Shown here one piece after another: positions 26,112 through 34,851 of a DNA stretch of 63,077 nucleotides (positions are counted from its first letter, which is position 1; each line of letters starts with the position of its first letter). Source of the stretch: an uncultured Lachnospiraceae bacterium (GTDB lineage Bacteria; Bacillota; Clostridia; Lachnospirales; Lachnospiraceae); contig CAMWCA010000012.1 of NCBI GenBank assembly GCA_947172705.1, forward strand, positions 1 through 63,077, read 5' to 3'. Below the pieces are notes generated by a model that saw only the letters and a program-made list of their open reading frames with translations, was not told the origin of the DNA and did no database searches. The position numbers and the translations under genes were made by a program.

Positions 26112-28175
26112 ATGGCTCCATTAAAAAGCAAGATGAAACTAAAGGGAAGACTGAAAAGATACATGCAGACTTCTTTATATTTAGGATTTTTACTGATACT
26201 GGTGAATCTTGCCGTGTATCTGTTTAATGTACCGGCAGGGCTGATCGTGACCTGCTTTAACGTTCTTTACTTTGCAGTGGTGATCTCTTTGCAGCTCTAC
26301 AATAAGCCGGTAATTTTGAATGAGATGGTGAGCTTTGCCACCCAGTATGGACAAGTCCAGAAGGTACTTCTCAGGGAATTGGAAATTCCCTATGCCATGC
26401 TGGATGATGGAGGGCATGTGATCTGGACCAATGCGGCGTTTGAAAGGGTGGTACATAAGGAGAAAGGATACCGGAAATCCATTACCTCCCTGTTTCCTTC
26501 CATTACCAAGGAAAAGCTTCCCGGGGAGAACGAGTACACAGAGGCGGAACTGGTATTTGAAAACAGCAATTATGTTGCCAAGATGCGAAAAATTTCCATG
26601 CATGCCATGTTTGAAAGCAGCGATATCGTGGAAGCGGAGGATTACAATGGCTTTTTGATCGCATTTTATCTGTTTGATGAAACAGCGCTTCAGATTGCCT
26701 TGAAAGAGGTGGACGACCAGAGTCTTGCGGTAGGCATGATCTATCTGGATAACTATGATGAAGCCCTTGAGAGCGTGGAAGAGGTACGGCGGTCCCTTTT
26801 GATCGCGCTGATCGATCGGAAGGTCAATAAATACATTGCGGCGCTTGACGGTATATGCAGAAAAATGGAGAAGGACAAGTATATGATCATTCTCCGGAAA
26901 AAGGCTACTGCGTTGCTTAGGGAGAACAAATTTGATCTTTTGGAGGATGTGAAGACGGTCAATATCGGTAATGATATGGCAGTGACCATCAGCATCGGCA
27001 TGGGATTAGATGGTCTTTCTTATGCACAGAATTATGAATTTGCCCGAAATGCCATTGATCTCGCCCTTGGACGAGGCGGCGATCAGGCAGTTGTGAAAAC
27101 TCCTGAAAATGTCACTTATTATGGAGGAAAGAGCCAGCAGGTAGAGAAAAATACCCGTGTGAAGGCACGGGTGAAGGCACAGGCGCTCCGGGAGATCATC
27201 TCCATTAAGGAAAGAGTATTGATCATGGGACACAGGCTTGCCGATGTGGACAGCTTTGGTGCGGCAGTGGGAATTTACCGGATCGCTACTACCCTGGATC
27301 GGAAGGCGAACATTGTACTGAACGATGTGAGTACTTCCTTAAAGCCTATGGTAGATCTGATCAGAAGCCATGAGGAATATGGAGGGGATATTATCATTAA
27401 CAGCCAGCAGGCGTTAGAGCTTGCAGGAAGCAATACGGTACTGGTGGTGGTGGATGTGAATAAACCCAGTATTACAGAGTGCCCGGAGCTGCTTAAGATC
27501 TGTAAATCCATCGTGGTTTTGGATCATCACAGACAGGGGACGGAGGTTATTGAAAATGCAACCCTTTCCTATGTGGAAGCATATGCTTCTTCCACATGTG
27601 AAATGGTTTCGGAGATTCTGCAATATATTGGAGAAAATATTCGGATTACGCCGGAAGAGGCGGACTGCATGTATTCAGGCATTATTATTGACACCAATAA
27701 TTTTATGACAAAAACAGGGGTAAGAACCTTTGAGGCGGCAGCTTTTCTGAGAAGAAACGGAGCAGATGTGACCAGAGTGCGCAAGCTTTCCAGGGAGGAT
27801 GCTGCTGAGTACAAAGCAAAAGCGGACGCAGTAAGTCAGGCGGAGATCTACAGAAATGCCTTTGCAATCTCTACATGCACCAGTGAAGACATTCAAAGCC
27901 CTACTATAATAGGCGCCCAGGCGGCAAACGAATTGTTGAATATTAAAGGAGTTAAAGCAAGCTTTGTGCTGACAGAATACCAAAACCAGATCTTTGTCAG
28001 CGCCCGTTCCATTGATGAAGTAAATGTGCAGATCATTATGGAAAAGATGGGGGGTGGCGGTCATTTGGGCATGGCAGGCTGCCAGCTGGACGGTGTTTCC
28101 ATTCCTGAAGGGATTGGCATTTTGAAGAGCAATTTGGATAAGATGATAGCCGATGGAGATTTGGACGCAGGCTAA
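26112..28175 (+). CDS. gdpP: Cyclic-di-AMP phosphodiesterase GdpP
   Basis: About 687 residues from the ATG at 26112: two transmembrane helices (about 18-62), PAS-like region, a degenerate GGDEF domain, then DHH (GHRLADVDSFGAA, VVLDHHRQG) and DHHA1 (MGGGGHLGMAG). Cleaves c-di-AMP to pApA, controlling osmotic and cell-wall balance. The gdpP-rplI-dnaB order matches Bacillus. Further in-frame ATGs exist upstream, but they precede the membrane segment with no clear ribosome site. Confidence 0.95.
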   Translation: MAPLKSKMKLKGRLKRYMQTSLYLGFLLILVNLAVYLFNVPAGLIVTCFNVLYFAVVISLQLYNKPVILNEMVSFATQYGQVQKVLLRELEIPYAMLDDGGHVIWTNAAFERVVHKEKGYRKSITSLFPSITKEKLPGENEYTEAELVFENSNYVAKMRKISMHAMFESSDIVEAEDYNGFLIAFYLFDETALQIALKEVDDQSLAVGMIYLDNYDEALESVEEVRRSLLIALIDRKVNKYIAALDGICRKMEKDKYMIILRKKATALLRENKFDLLEDVKTVNIGNDMAVTISIGMGLDGLSYAQNYEFARNAIDLALGRGGDQAVVKTPENVTYYGGKSQQVEKNTRVKARVKAQALREIISIKERVLIMGHRLADVDSFGAAVGIYRIATTLDRKANIVLNDVSTSLKPMVDLIRSHEEYGGDIIINSQQALELAGSNTVLVVVDVNKPSITECPELLKICKSIVVLDHHRQGTEVIENATLSYVEAYASSTCEMVSEILQYIGENIRITPEEADCMYSGIIIDTNNFMTKTGVRTFEAAAFLRRNGADVTRVRKLSREDAAEYKAKADAVSQAEIYRNAFAISTCTSEDIQSPTIIGAQAANELLNIKGVKASFVLTEYQNQIFVSARSIDEVNVQIIMEKMGGGGHLGMAGCQLDGVSIPEGIGILKSNLDKMIADGDLDAG

Positions 28176-28195
28176 AGAGGAGAGAGGATAAATCT

Positions 28196-28648
28196 ATGAA
28201 AGTGATATTATTGGAAGATGTAAAGAGCCTTGGAAAAAAAGGCGATGTGGTAGAGGTAAGCGATGGATATGCAAGAAATTTTGTATTACCCAAAAAGCTG
28301 GGCATCGAGGCAAATAATAAAAATATGAATGATTTGAAGCTGAAGAAAGCAAATGATGAAAAGATTGCCAGAGAACAGCTTGAGGCGGCGAAGGATTTTG
28401 CAAAAGAAATGGAGCAGGAGGAAGTGGTTCTGTCCATCAAGGCAGGGGAAGGCGGAAAAACCTTCGGATCTATTTCCACCAAAGAAATAGCACAGGGCTA
28501 TAAACAGCAGTGCGGCAAGGAGATCGATAAGAAAAAGATCATTCTTCCCGAAGCGATCAAAAGTTTTGGCGTGTTTGAGGTAGGGGTGAAGCTGCATCCC
28601 AGTGTTACAGGTAAGCTGAAGGTGAAAGTAACAGAGATGAAAGGTTAA
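28196..28648 (+). CDS. rplI: 50S ribosomal protein L9
   Basis: 150 residues: N-terminal bL9 domain (MKVILLEDVKSLGKKGDVVEVSDGYARNFVLP), long connecting helix and C-terminal domain. ATG at 28196 behind AGGAGAGAGG; 20 bases after gdpP. Confidence 0.97.
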   Translation: MKVILLEDVKSLGKKGDVVEVSDGYARNFVLPKKLGIEANNKNMNDLKLKKANDEKIAREQLEAAKDFAKEMEQEEVVLSIKAGEGGKTFGSISTKEIAQGYKQQCGKEIDKKKIILPEAIKSFGVFEVGVKLHPSVTGKLKVKVTEMKG

Positions 28649-28655
28649 ATCATAA

Positions 28656-29996
28656 ATGGCAGCGACGGAGGAAGCGCTTTTAAAGCGGATATTACCACAC
28701 AGCATAGAGGCGGAACAGTCGGTGATCGGGTCTATGATCATGGACAGAGAAGCGATCACAGTGGCATCGGAGATCATATGCGGCGATGATTTCTATAGCA
28801 GGCAGTACGGGGTAGTATTTGACACTATGGTAGAATTGCATGATGAGGGGAAGCCGGTAGACCTGGTGACTCTGCAGGATCGTCTCAAAGAAAAAGATGT
28901 TCCCCCTGAGGTGAGCAGCCTGGAATTTATAAGGGATTTGATTACCGCAGTTCCCACATCTGCTAATATTAAATATTATGCGAACATTGTAGCTGAGAAA
29001 TCTACCCTTCGGAGACTAATCCGATTAAATGAGGAAATTGCCAATACCTGTTATACTGGTAAGGAAAGTCTTGAAGTGATCCTGGAAGATACGGAAAAAC
29101 GGGTTTTTGAGCTGGTTCAAAAGAGAAATACCGGAGAATTCGTCCCCATCCGACAGGTAGTTATGAATGCCATGGATAAAATAGAAAGGGCGTCTAAAAA
29201 CAAGGGAAATGTAACCGGTATAGCCACAGGCTTCATAGATTTGGACTACAGAACGGCAGGAATGCAGCCTTCAGATCTGATTCTGGTAGCGGCGAGACCT
29301 TCCATGGGTAAGACGGCATTTGTTTTGAATATTGCCCAGTACGTTGCCTTTAAATTGGGAGAGACGGTGGCAATCTTCAGTCTGGAAATGAGCAAGGAGC
29401 AGCTTGTCAATCGTCTGTTTTCCCTGGAGTCCAAGGTAGATTCCCAGCATTTGCGGACAGGAAATTTGTCTGATGCTGAGTGGGAAAAGCTCATTGAAAG
29501 CGCAGGAGTGATCGGCAAATCCAATCTGATCATAGATGACACGCCGGGCATCAGCATTTCAGAGCTTCGCTCAAAATGTAGAAAGTACAAGTTGGAGCAT
29601 GATCTTAAGATGATCATCATTGACTACCTGCAGTTGATGTCGGGAAGCGGCCGGGGCTCTGATTCCCGTCAGCAGGAAATATCAGATATTTCCAGATCCC
29701 TTAAGGCGCTTGCAAGGGAATTAAATGTGCCTGTTGTGGCGCTTTCCCAGTTAAGCCGTGCGGTGGAACAAAGACCTGATCACAGGCCCATGCTTTCAGA
29801 TCTCCGTGAGTCCGGCGCCATTGAGCAGGATGCGGATGTGGTGATGTTTATTTACAGAGACGATTATTACAACAAGGATACGGAAAAGAAAGGGATCGCA
29901 GAGATCATCATAGCCAAGCAGAGAAACGGTCCTATCGGTACTGTGGAGCTGGTTTGGCTGCCGGATTATACCAAGTTTGCCAATCTGCAAAAATAA
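28656..29996 (+). CDS. dnaB: Replicative DNA helicase DnaB
   Basis: 446 residues. N-terminal DnaB domain (LPHSIEAEQSVIGSMI), RecA-like helicase with Walker A (ARPSMGKTA), Walker B (MIIIDYLQLM) and the LSQLSR and QDADVVMFIYR motifs. Unwinds DNA at the fork as a hexamer. Starts 8 bases after rplI; a terminator follows. No intein. Confidence 0.97.
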   Translation: MAATEEALLKRILPHSIEAEQSVIGSMIMDREAITVASEIICGDDFYSRQYGVVFDTMVELHDEGKPVDLVTLQDRLKEKDVPPEVSSLEFIRDLITAVPTSANIKYYANIVAEKSTLRRLIRLNEEIANTCYTGKESLEVILEDTEKRVFELVQKRNTGEFVPIRQVVMNAMDKIERASKNKGNVTGIATGFIDLDYRTAGMQPSDLILVAARPSMGKTAFVLNIAQYVAFKLGETVAIFSLEMSKEQLVNRLFSLESKVDSQHLRTGNLSDAEWEKLIESAGVIGKSNLIIDDTPGISISELRSKCRKYKLEHDLKMIIIDYLQLMSGSGRGSDSRQQEISDISRSLKALARELNVPVVALSQLSRAVEQRPDHRPMLSDLRESGAIEQDADVVMFIYRDDYYNKDTEKKGIAEIIIAKQRNGPIGTVELVWLPDYTKFANLQK

Positions 29997-30019
29997 ATTA
30001 CATAGCGATTACAGAATAC

Positions 30020-30053
30020 AAAAGAGGACAAGCCGGATAGGAGTGTCCTCTTT
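30020..30053 (+). terminator. Terminator after dnaB
   Basis: AAAGAGGACA and TGTCCTCTTT enclose a 13-base loop, followed by TTAT. Confidence 0.75.
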
Positions 30054-30088
30054 TATGATTTAATATTTCATTGAGAAAGGGGAAAAAT

Positions 30089-30871
30089 ATGAAACAGGCA
30101 GAAAAGATCTATATGATTTCAGACGCAGCAAAGCAGGTGCAGGTGGAGGCGCATGTGTTAAGGTATTGGGAGGAAGAATTGGAGATACCGGCAAAGCGCA
30201 ACGAAATGGGGCATCGCTACTATACGGAAGAGGACATTAATCAATTCCGGAGGGTGAAGGAGTTAAAGGAACAGGGATTGCAGCTAAAGGCAATACGTCA
30301 CATATTGAAAAGCGGAAGACTCCAGACACCGGTTATGCTCTTTGAAAAAAATGATCATGCAAAAGGGGGACAAGGGGAGCAGTCTGTTGAGGAAAGCCAG
30401 AACGTATCCGTGCAGGGGGATGTGGATTTGGAAAAAAGGCATGTTATTATGGTAAAAAAAGGAGAATTTATGCCGATTCAGGAGGAAAGCAGAGAGCAAA
30501 AAAGTCTGCGCCTGCAACAATTGCTGAAAGAAATGATCGTGGAGGCAGTACAGAGCAATAATCAGGAAATCTGCCAGGAAATCAAAGAAACCCTTTTAAA
30601 AGAGTTGGATTATCAATTCAGATTACAGGAGGAAAAGGAAGACAGCAGGGAGGAAGAGCGTCTGGCGAAGCAGGAGGAGCATTATCACCAGATTGACGAG
30701 CTGCTTCGTTCTTACAATCAGAGAGGCAGAAAAGGCAGAAGGATGCGCAGGGAAAATTCCGCGATTAAGCCTGGAAAGGAAAAAGAAGATGTTGAGAAGG
30801 AAACGGGGGAAGAGGCTAAAGGCACGGAAAACAAGAAAGGATTTCTAAGAAAAAAGCGTTCAATCGTATGA
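30089..30871 (+). CDS. MerR-family DNA-binding protein with coiled-coil tail
   Basis: 260 residues. MerR-type winged helix at residues 5-75 (YMISDAAKQVQVEAHVLRYWEEE, RYYTEEDINQFRRVKELKEQG). The remainder is charged and mostly helical, Glu/Lys rich, with no metal-binding or drug-binding domain. ATG at 30089 after AAAGGGG. Such long-tailed MerR proteins in Clostridia are little studied; a chromosome-organising or regulatory role is possible but not shown. Its stop lies inside the terminator of the convergent ferredoxin. Confidence 0.8.
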   Translation: MKQAEKIYMISDAAKQVQVEAHVLRYWEEELEIPAKRNEMGHRYYTEEDINQFRRVKELKEQGLQLKAIRHILKSGRLQTPVMLFEKNDHAKGGQGEQSVEESQNVSVQGDVDLEKRHVIMVKKGEFMPIQEESREQKSLRLQQLLKEMIVEAVQSNNQEICQEIKETLLKELDYQFRLQEEKEDSREEERLAKQEEHYHQIDELLRSYNQRGRKGRRMRRENSAIKPGKEKEDVEKETGEEAKGTENKKGFLRKKRSIV

Positions 30872-30881
30872 TTGAACGCTT
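30854..30881 (-). terminator. Terminator of the ferredoxin gene, overlapping the MerR stop
   Basis: AAGCGTTCAAT/ATTGAACGCTT, perfect 11-bp stem; a T-run follows only on the minus strand. Confidence 0.7.
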
Positions 30882-30917
30882 GCCTATACGCTATTCATGT
30901 ATCGATGGCAGGATCTC

Positions 30918-31088
30918 TTATTCCTCAGAGATAGCGCCTACAGGGCATCCGCCGGCACAGGAACCGCAGCTGATGCAGGTGTTGGGGTCGATTTCAAATT
31001 TTCCATCCCCTTCGCTGATAGCGCCTACAGGACACTGCCCAGCACAAGCGCCACAAGAGATACAAGCGTCACTAATTACATATGCCAT
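30918..31088 (-). CDS. 2[4Fe-4S] ferredoxin
   Basis: 56 residues: two CxxCxxCxxxCP clusters (CISCGACAGQCPVGAIS and CISCGSCAGGCPVGAIS). This is the clostridial ferredoxin type that carries low-potential electrons for pyruvate and hydrogenase reactions and for activating enzymes. ATG at 31088 with AAGGAGG. It stands beside pflA, which needs a reductant. A 16-base palindrome (cgtattttataatacg, 31112-31127) lies just upstream and may be an operator. Confidence 0.92.
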   Translation of the reverse strand: MAYVISDACISCGACAGQCPVGAISEGDGKFEIDPNTCISCGSCAGGCPVGAISEE

Positions 31089-31235
31089 AATAAAATCCTC
31101 CTTAAATATGTCCGTATTTTATAATACGATTTTCATTGATATTTTATTATCAAATTCTTCTTACATTTTAATATAAAATCCTAGGGAATACAAGCATAAA
31201 ATGCCCGATGGCATAAAATGTTTAGCGGGTAAAAA

Positions 31236-32000
31236 TCAGGAAAGCGCCGCTTCGTTTTCCTCTCGCCGTTTGCGGATACCGTTCAGAATGACTTCCTTCT
31301 TTTCGACCACTTTATTTTTATCCATTGCAGGTACCCCTGCAAGCTTGTAGGGAATGCCCAGCTTTTCGTATTTGGATTCCCCCATGGTATGGTATGGCAG
31401 TACATCCAGAGCTTTCAGGTTGCTGAATTGCCCGATAAAGTAGCCAAGTTCAAACAAATAAGTATCATCATCAGTAATGCCGGGAACCACCACATGACGA
31501 ATCCACATATCCACATGCTTTTGGTTCAAATATTCTGCAAAGGCAAGAATGCCGTTGTTGGGCTGGGCTGTAAGCTCTTTATGCTTGACAGGATCAATAT
31601 GTTTGATGTCCAGCATAACAAGGTCGGTGAGTTCCATCAGGCGGTCCAGCTTTTTAATAAACTCTGTGTTATCGGGTTTAAAGGCGATGCCGGAGGAGTC
31701 GATACAGGTGTGTACATTGTTTGCCTTTGCGATGGTAAAGAGATCGATCAGGAAATCTACCTGCATCAGGGGTTCGCCGCCGGTTACGGTGATGCCGCCT
31801 TTTTTATAGAAATCTGCATTTCTCTTATATTGTTCAAAAATTTCTTCCGGTTCCATCATGGTGCCGCCGGTCATTGCCCAAGTGTCGGGGTTGTGGCAGT
31901 ATGCGCAACGCATAGGGCAGCCCTGAACAAATACGACAAAGCGTGTGCCGGGACCGTCTACGGTTCCAAAGCTTTCTAATGAGTGAATTCTACCTTTCAT
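31236..32000 (-). CDS. pflA: Pyruvate formate-lyase activating enzyme
   Basis: 254 residues; radical SAM protein with cluster motif CAYCHNPDTW-type CxxxCxxC (in GCPMRCAYCHN) and the SAM-binding TVTGGEPL. It installs the glycyl radical on pyruvate formate-lyase. Usually next to pflB, but here 3.7 kb of other genes and a palindrome separate it from the split pfl genes at 35.2-37.8 kb. It has its own promoter. Confidence 0.95.
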   Translation of the reverse strand: MKGRIHSLESFGTVDGPGTRFVVFVQGCPMRCAYCHNPDTWAMTGGTMMEPEEIFEQYKRNADFYKKGGITVTGGEPLMQVDFLIDLFTIAKANNVHTCIDSSGIAFKPDNTEFIKKLDRLMELTDLVMLDIKHIDPVKHKELTAQPNNGILAFAEYLNQKHVDMWIRHVVVPGITDDDTYLFELGYFIGQFSNLKALDVLPYHTMGESKYEKLGIPYKLAGVPAMDKNKVVEKKEVILNGIRKRREENEAALS

Positions 32001-32030
32001 ATATAAATGCTCCCTTCTGTTTCCTTCTAT

Positions 32031-32059
32031 AGTATACCAGATTATGCGTGAAAATCCAA
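32031..32059 (-). promoter_or_regulatory. Promoter of pflA
   Basis: Minus-strand TTGGAT (32059-32054), 17-bp spacer, TATACT (32036-32031). The palindromic element begins about 30 bp further upstream. Confidence 0.65.
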
Positions 32060-32087
32060 TTGTCCAATTGATTTTATGAAACTTCTG

Positions 32088-32535
32088 ATTATGATCCGTT
32101 GCTTTTCACACATACGCCAGGGTTCGGAATACGATGTCAGGCAAAAGGGAGCGGGCGGGGCACGACAGAGCACACCTATGTGACCACATCCAACGCGGCT
32201 GACAATTTTACATATGGGTTCAGCGCGAGTCTCGAAATTGGATTTCACTAATGGAATGGAGAAGGTTATTTAAAACTTCTCGGGTCGGAGTATAGCGGCA
32301 TCCATGCCGCATACTCCTGATCCCGCCGTCCGTGGCGGAATCCCCCTAGGTATCTTGCCATTCCATAAGTGAAATAACCAATTTCTCGTCAAGGCGTTGA
32401 ATCCATATGTAAAATTGTCAGCCATGTTGGCTGTGGTCACATAGGTGTGCTCTGTCGTGTCGCCGCCCGCTCCCTTTTGCCTGACATTGTATTCCAAACC
32501 CTGGCGTATGTGTGAAAAGTAGCTATGATTCCATA
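32088..32535. repeat. Long palindromic structured element, complete copy (C)
   Basis: Outer arms of about 130 bases, starting cttttcacacatacgccagg (32102) and ending with its reverse complement (32519), are nearly perfect complements. The core (32240-32385) has ATTTCACTAA...TAAGTGAAAT with one conserved A-A mismatch, then a GGGT/CCCC closing helix around the hairpins GGAGTAT..ATACTCC (with inner GCGGCAtccaTGCCGC) and CCGCC-gtccgt-GGCGG. It lies between divergent pflA and a small membrane protein gene. No plausible protein: the frames inside are by-products of the inverted sequence. Confidence 0.85.
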
Positions 32536-32627
32536 ACGGCAAATATTCAGTTGCTGAGATTAGAATGAATATTGCTATATAAATAAAAAATTGGAGAATA
32601 CAAATATATATTTTTTAGAGTAATTAG

Positions 32628-32636
32628 TGCTATAAT
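32628..32636 (+). promoter_or_regulatory. Extended -10 promoter before the DUF3990 cassette
   Basis: TGC-TATAAT with a poor -35 region, about 70 bases before the first gene. Weak evidence. Confidence 0.4.
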
Positions 32637-32704
32637 TGGTTTTAGAATGTGCTTACGAAACTCTCAAGGAATGGACACTGTTTCAACGATAAGGAGAGCA
32701 AATC

Positions 32705-33079
32705 ATGATAGAATTAATAAAAGCTGGTATTGGCATTATAGGAGTTGTTATTGGCTGGGGATTGAATGAGCTGACTACTGCTTTTCGAGAAAGACAGAAG
32801 CTTTGTTTTCAAATGGTATCTACATCGGATGACAAGCTGACAGAAAAAGAGTACCGTGTAAAGGAAAGTCCTTCTGAATATGGAATAGAAGTCTTCAATG
32901 TAGGAGAAAAGCCTTTTGTTTTGGAGAGCTTTGTGATTTGCCATAAAAAAAGCCTGTTAGTAGATTGCCATATGTTTGAAAGTGACCGGCTTATATTGCC
33001 TTTCCATAATGTAGTGTATACATTGTCAGAACAGGAAGCAGAAGCACTGGAGTGGCAACATGAGGGATGCAGCAAGTAA
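32705..33079 (+). CDS. Small membrane-anchored protein of unknown function
   Basis: 124 residues. N-terminal hydrophobic helix (about residues 5-24, IKAGIGIIGVVIGWGL), then a soluble region with mixed charge. Not recognised as a known family. ATG at 32705 follows AAGGAG. First gene of a four-gene set ending with the DUF3990 cassette (gap of 22 bases to the next), so it may be part of it. Confidence 0.65.
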   Translation: MIELIKAGIGIIGVVIGWGLNELTTAFRERQKLCFQMVSTSDDKLTEKEYRVKESPSEYGIEVFNVGEKPFVLESFVICHKKSLLVDCHMFESDRLILPFHNVVYTLSEQEAEALEWQHEGCSK

Positions 33080-33101
33080 TTTAGAAGATTAGGAGACAAA
33101 T

Positions 33102-33335
33102 ATGAATAAGAAAATCAAAAATTTCAGTGAACTGGAGTTTGCCGTGTTTTGCATTGAAAATGTAGCGGCAAAGCTGGGTGTGAATGCGGAGCGTGTCTAT
33201 CAGGCATTTACCGAAAAGAGCGATATTCTGAACGGTTATATTGTTCCGGAATATGATGTGCTGCATACTCAAAGCCGGGAATATATCGTAGACGACCTCC
33301 TTGATGTGATGAAAGAAAGGGGTGTGGAAATATGA
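33102..33335 (+). CDS. DUF3791 protein, putative antitoxin or partner of DUF3990
   Basis: 77 residues with the DUF3791 pattern (FSELEFAVFCIENVAAKLGV, VYQAFTEKSDIL, YIVPEYDVLHTQSREYIVDDL). Its stop overlaps the next start as ATGA, so the proteins are translated together. Always or mostly found with DUF3990 genes, as far as I recall, which suggests a neutralising or binding role. Confidence 0.8.
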   Translation: MNKKIKNFSELEFAVFCIENVAAKLGVNAERVYQAFTEKSDILNGYIVPEYDVLHTQSREYIVDDLLDVMKERGVEI

Positions 33336-33802
33336 TTCTCTATCATGGTTCTTTTTTAGAGATTGCAAAGCCGGATTTGGTTCATTCCCGCTCCAATGTG
33401 GACTTTGGGCATGGCTTCTATGTCACGCCGCTGTATGAGCAGGCTGCGAAGTGGTGTGGCAAGTTCAAACGCCGAGGGAAAGATGGCATCATCTCCCGCT
33501 ATGGGTATGATGAAAGCCGGGAAGTAGATCTGAAAATACTGAAATTCGATGTTTATTCAGAAGAATGGTTGGATTTCATTTTGAATTGTCGCAGTGGAAA
33601 AGATTCGACAGATTATGATCTTGTTGTAGGCGGTGTTGCTAATGATAAAGTATTCAATACGGTGGAACTGTTTTTTGACGGATTGATTGATAAAAAGGAA
33701 GCCATTAATCGCTTACGTTATGAAAAGCCAAACCTGCAAATTTGTTTCCGCACAGAGGAAGCATTGTCTCTGCTACATTTTGAAGGGAGTGAAAGACTAT
33801 GA
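33332..33802 (+). CDS. DUF3990 protein, ADP-ribosyltransferase-like putative toxin
   Basis: 156 residues. Motifs match the ADP-ribosyltransferase triad pattern: LYHGSF near the N-terminus (H), GHGFYVTP (Y), and an E in TVELFFDG; the family DUF3990 is assigned to this fold. It probably modifies a cellular target and is checked by the flanking DUF3791 proteins. ATGA overlaps at both ends show tight coupling. Catalysis and target are inference. Confidence 0.8.
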   Translation: MILYHGSFLEIAKPDLVHSRSNVDFGHGFYVTPLYEQAAKWCGKFKRRGKDGIISRYGYDESREVDLKILKFDVYSEEWLDFILNCRSGKDSTDYDLVVGGVANDKVFNTVELFFDGLIDKKEAINRLRYEKPNLQICFRTEEALSLLHFEGSERL

Positions 33803-34020
33803 CAGCGAACCCGATTTTACTTCAGAAAAAGTACAGCCGTATTATTGAGTGCTTTGCAAAACAGCAGAGGCTTTCGCTGGATGCGGCATTGGATTTCTTT
33901 TACCATTCCGAGGTCTATCAGCTGATCCGTGACGGCGTATCCGATATGCACTGCATGAGTGATGCGTACTTGGCAGAAGAACTTGAACAGGAATATGCCG
34001 ATAAAGTGCCGGATAGGTAA
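33799..34020 (+). CDS. Second DUF3791-like small protein
   Basis: 73 residues; helical, with the segment DAALDFFYHSEVYQLIRDGVSDMHCMSDAYLAEEL, resembling the C-terminal half of DUF3791-type partners. Coupled by an ATGA overlap to the DUF3990 gene. It closes the cassette. Confidence 0.7.
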   Translation: MTANPILLQKKYSRIIECFAKQQRLSLDAALDFFYHSEVYQLIRDGVSDMHCMSDAYLAEELEQEYADKVPDR

Positions 34021-34170
34021 TGAAAGTTTCTCCCAAAGTTATATTTTTACCTTCTTTTCAAAAATTATTTTTGTAACCGAAGCTTCTGGTTATGACCTCC
34101 ATAAAAACGATATTTATACAATATTTTATAATTTAAATAAAATAATTAATGATTATCATTAAAAATATGT

Positions 34171-34199
34171 TGACAAACATAAATCAAAATATTAAAATG
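34171..34199 (+). promoter_or_regulatory. Promoter of the DUF2975-XRE pair
   Basis: Perfect TTGACA, 17-bp spacer and TAAAAT; start of transcription near 34206. Confidence 0.7.
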
Positions 34200-34289
34200 A
34201 GAGCATAAAAGGTAATAAGTGCATGCAAACCTTTCAATATTATTATTTATGAAAGCAAGAATTTGTAACGCTTTGGAATGGAGGAAAAA

Positions 34290-34832
34290 ATGAAGGAAGA
34301 AAAAACCATAATTGAGAAGATTCAAAAGACCTGTCGAATTGGGTGTGTTGCGACCAATATTTTTAAGATATTTGGAATCGTCATGTCTGCGGTAATGATT
34401 TTAATGGGGATTGTCTTTGTGGGAGAGAATGAACGAATCAATCTTGTACTGAAAGAGGCGATAGGGGTAGAAACTCACATGTTGGACGGCGGCTTGGGTC
34501 TGTTGGAAGAGAAGGTGCTGAAGAGCCTGCTGGAAGAGGATAATTTTGCCATGGTAATCGGTTTGGAGTTGATCGTGGCGGGGGTAATACTGATCTGTTC
34601 TGCAATTATGATGCATTTCGTGGGTAAGATTTTTAAGGAAATGAGGGAGAGTTATTCGCCCTTTCAATTATCTATTGTAAAAAATTTGAAAGTGGTTTTC
34701 GTACTGGTTACGCTGCTTGCCTTAAGCAGCTCGCTGGCAACCGGTCTGATCGTCGGTATTGCGTTGTGGTGCGTCATTCATATCTTTGAATATGGATGCG
34801 AACTGCAGAGACAGTCGGATGAGACCTTATAG
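34290..34832 (+). CDS. DUF2975 family membrane protein
   Basis: 180 residues with four predicted helices (about 20-45, 88-115, 128-150, 152-172), the DUF2975 layout. Start at 34290 fits GGAGG; an in-frame ATG at 34278 overlaps that site. The next gene is a small XRE regulator; DUF2975-XRE pairs are common in Bacillota and are of unknown function. Confidence 0.8.
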   Translation: MKEEKTIIEKIQKTCRIGCVATNIFKIFGIVMSAVMILMGIVFVGENERINLVLKEAIGVETHMLDGGLGLLEEKVLKSLLEEDNFAMVIGLELIVAGVILICSAIMMHFVGKIFKEMRESYSPFQLSIVKNLKVVFVLVTLLALSSSLATGLIVGIALWCVIHIFEYGCELQRQSDETL

Positions 34833-34851
34833 GTGAAGGAGGTGCTGGAAA

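Noticed and set aside
31112..31127. Palindrome cgtattttataatacg upstream of the ferredoxin as a terminator
   Set aside because: AT-rich, no T-run in the right place; at most an operator.
32042..32542. Open frames inside the palindromic element at 32.1-32.5 kb (minus strand)
   Set aside because: They follow from the inverted sequence, lack ribosome sites, and similar spurious frames appear in the other copies (48.3-48.6, 37.9-38.3 and 15.2-15.5 kb).
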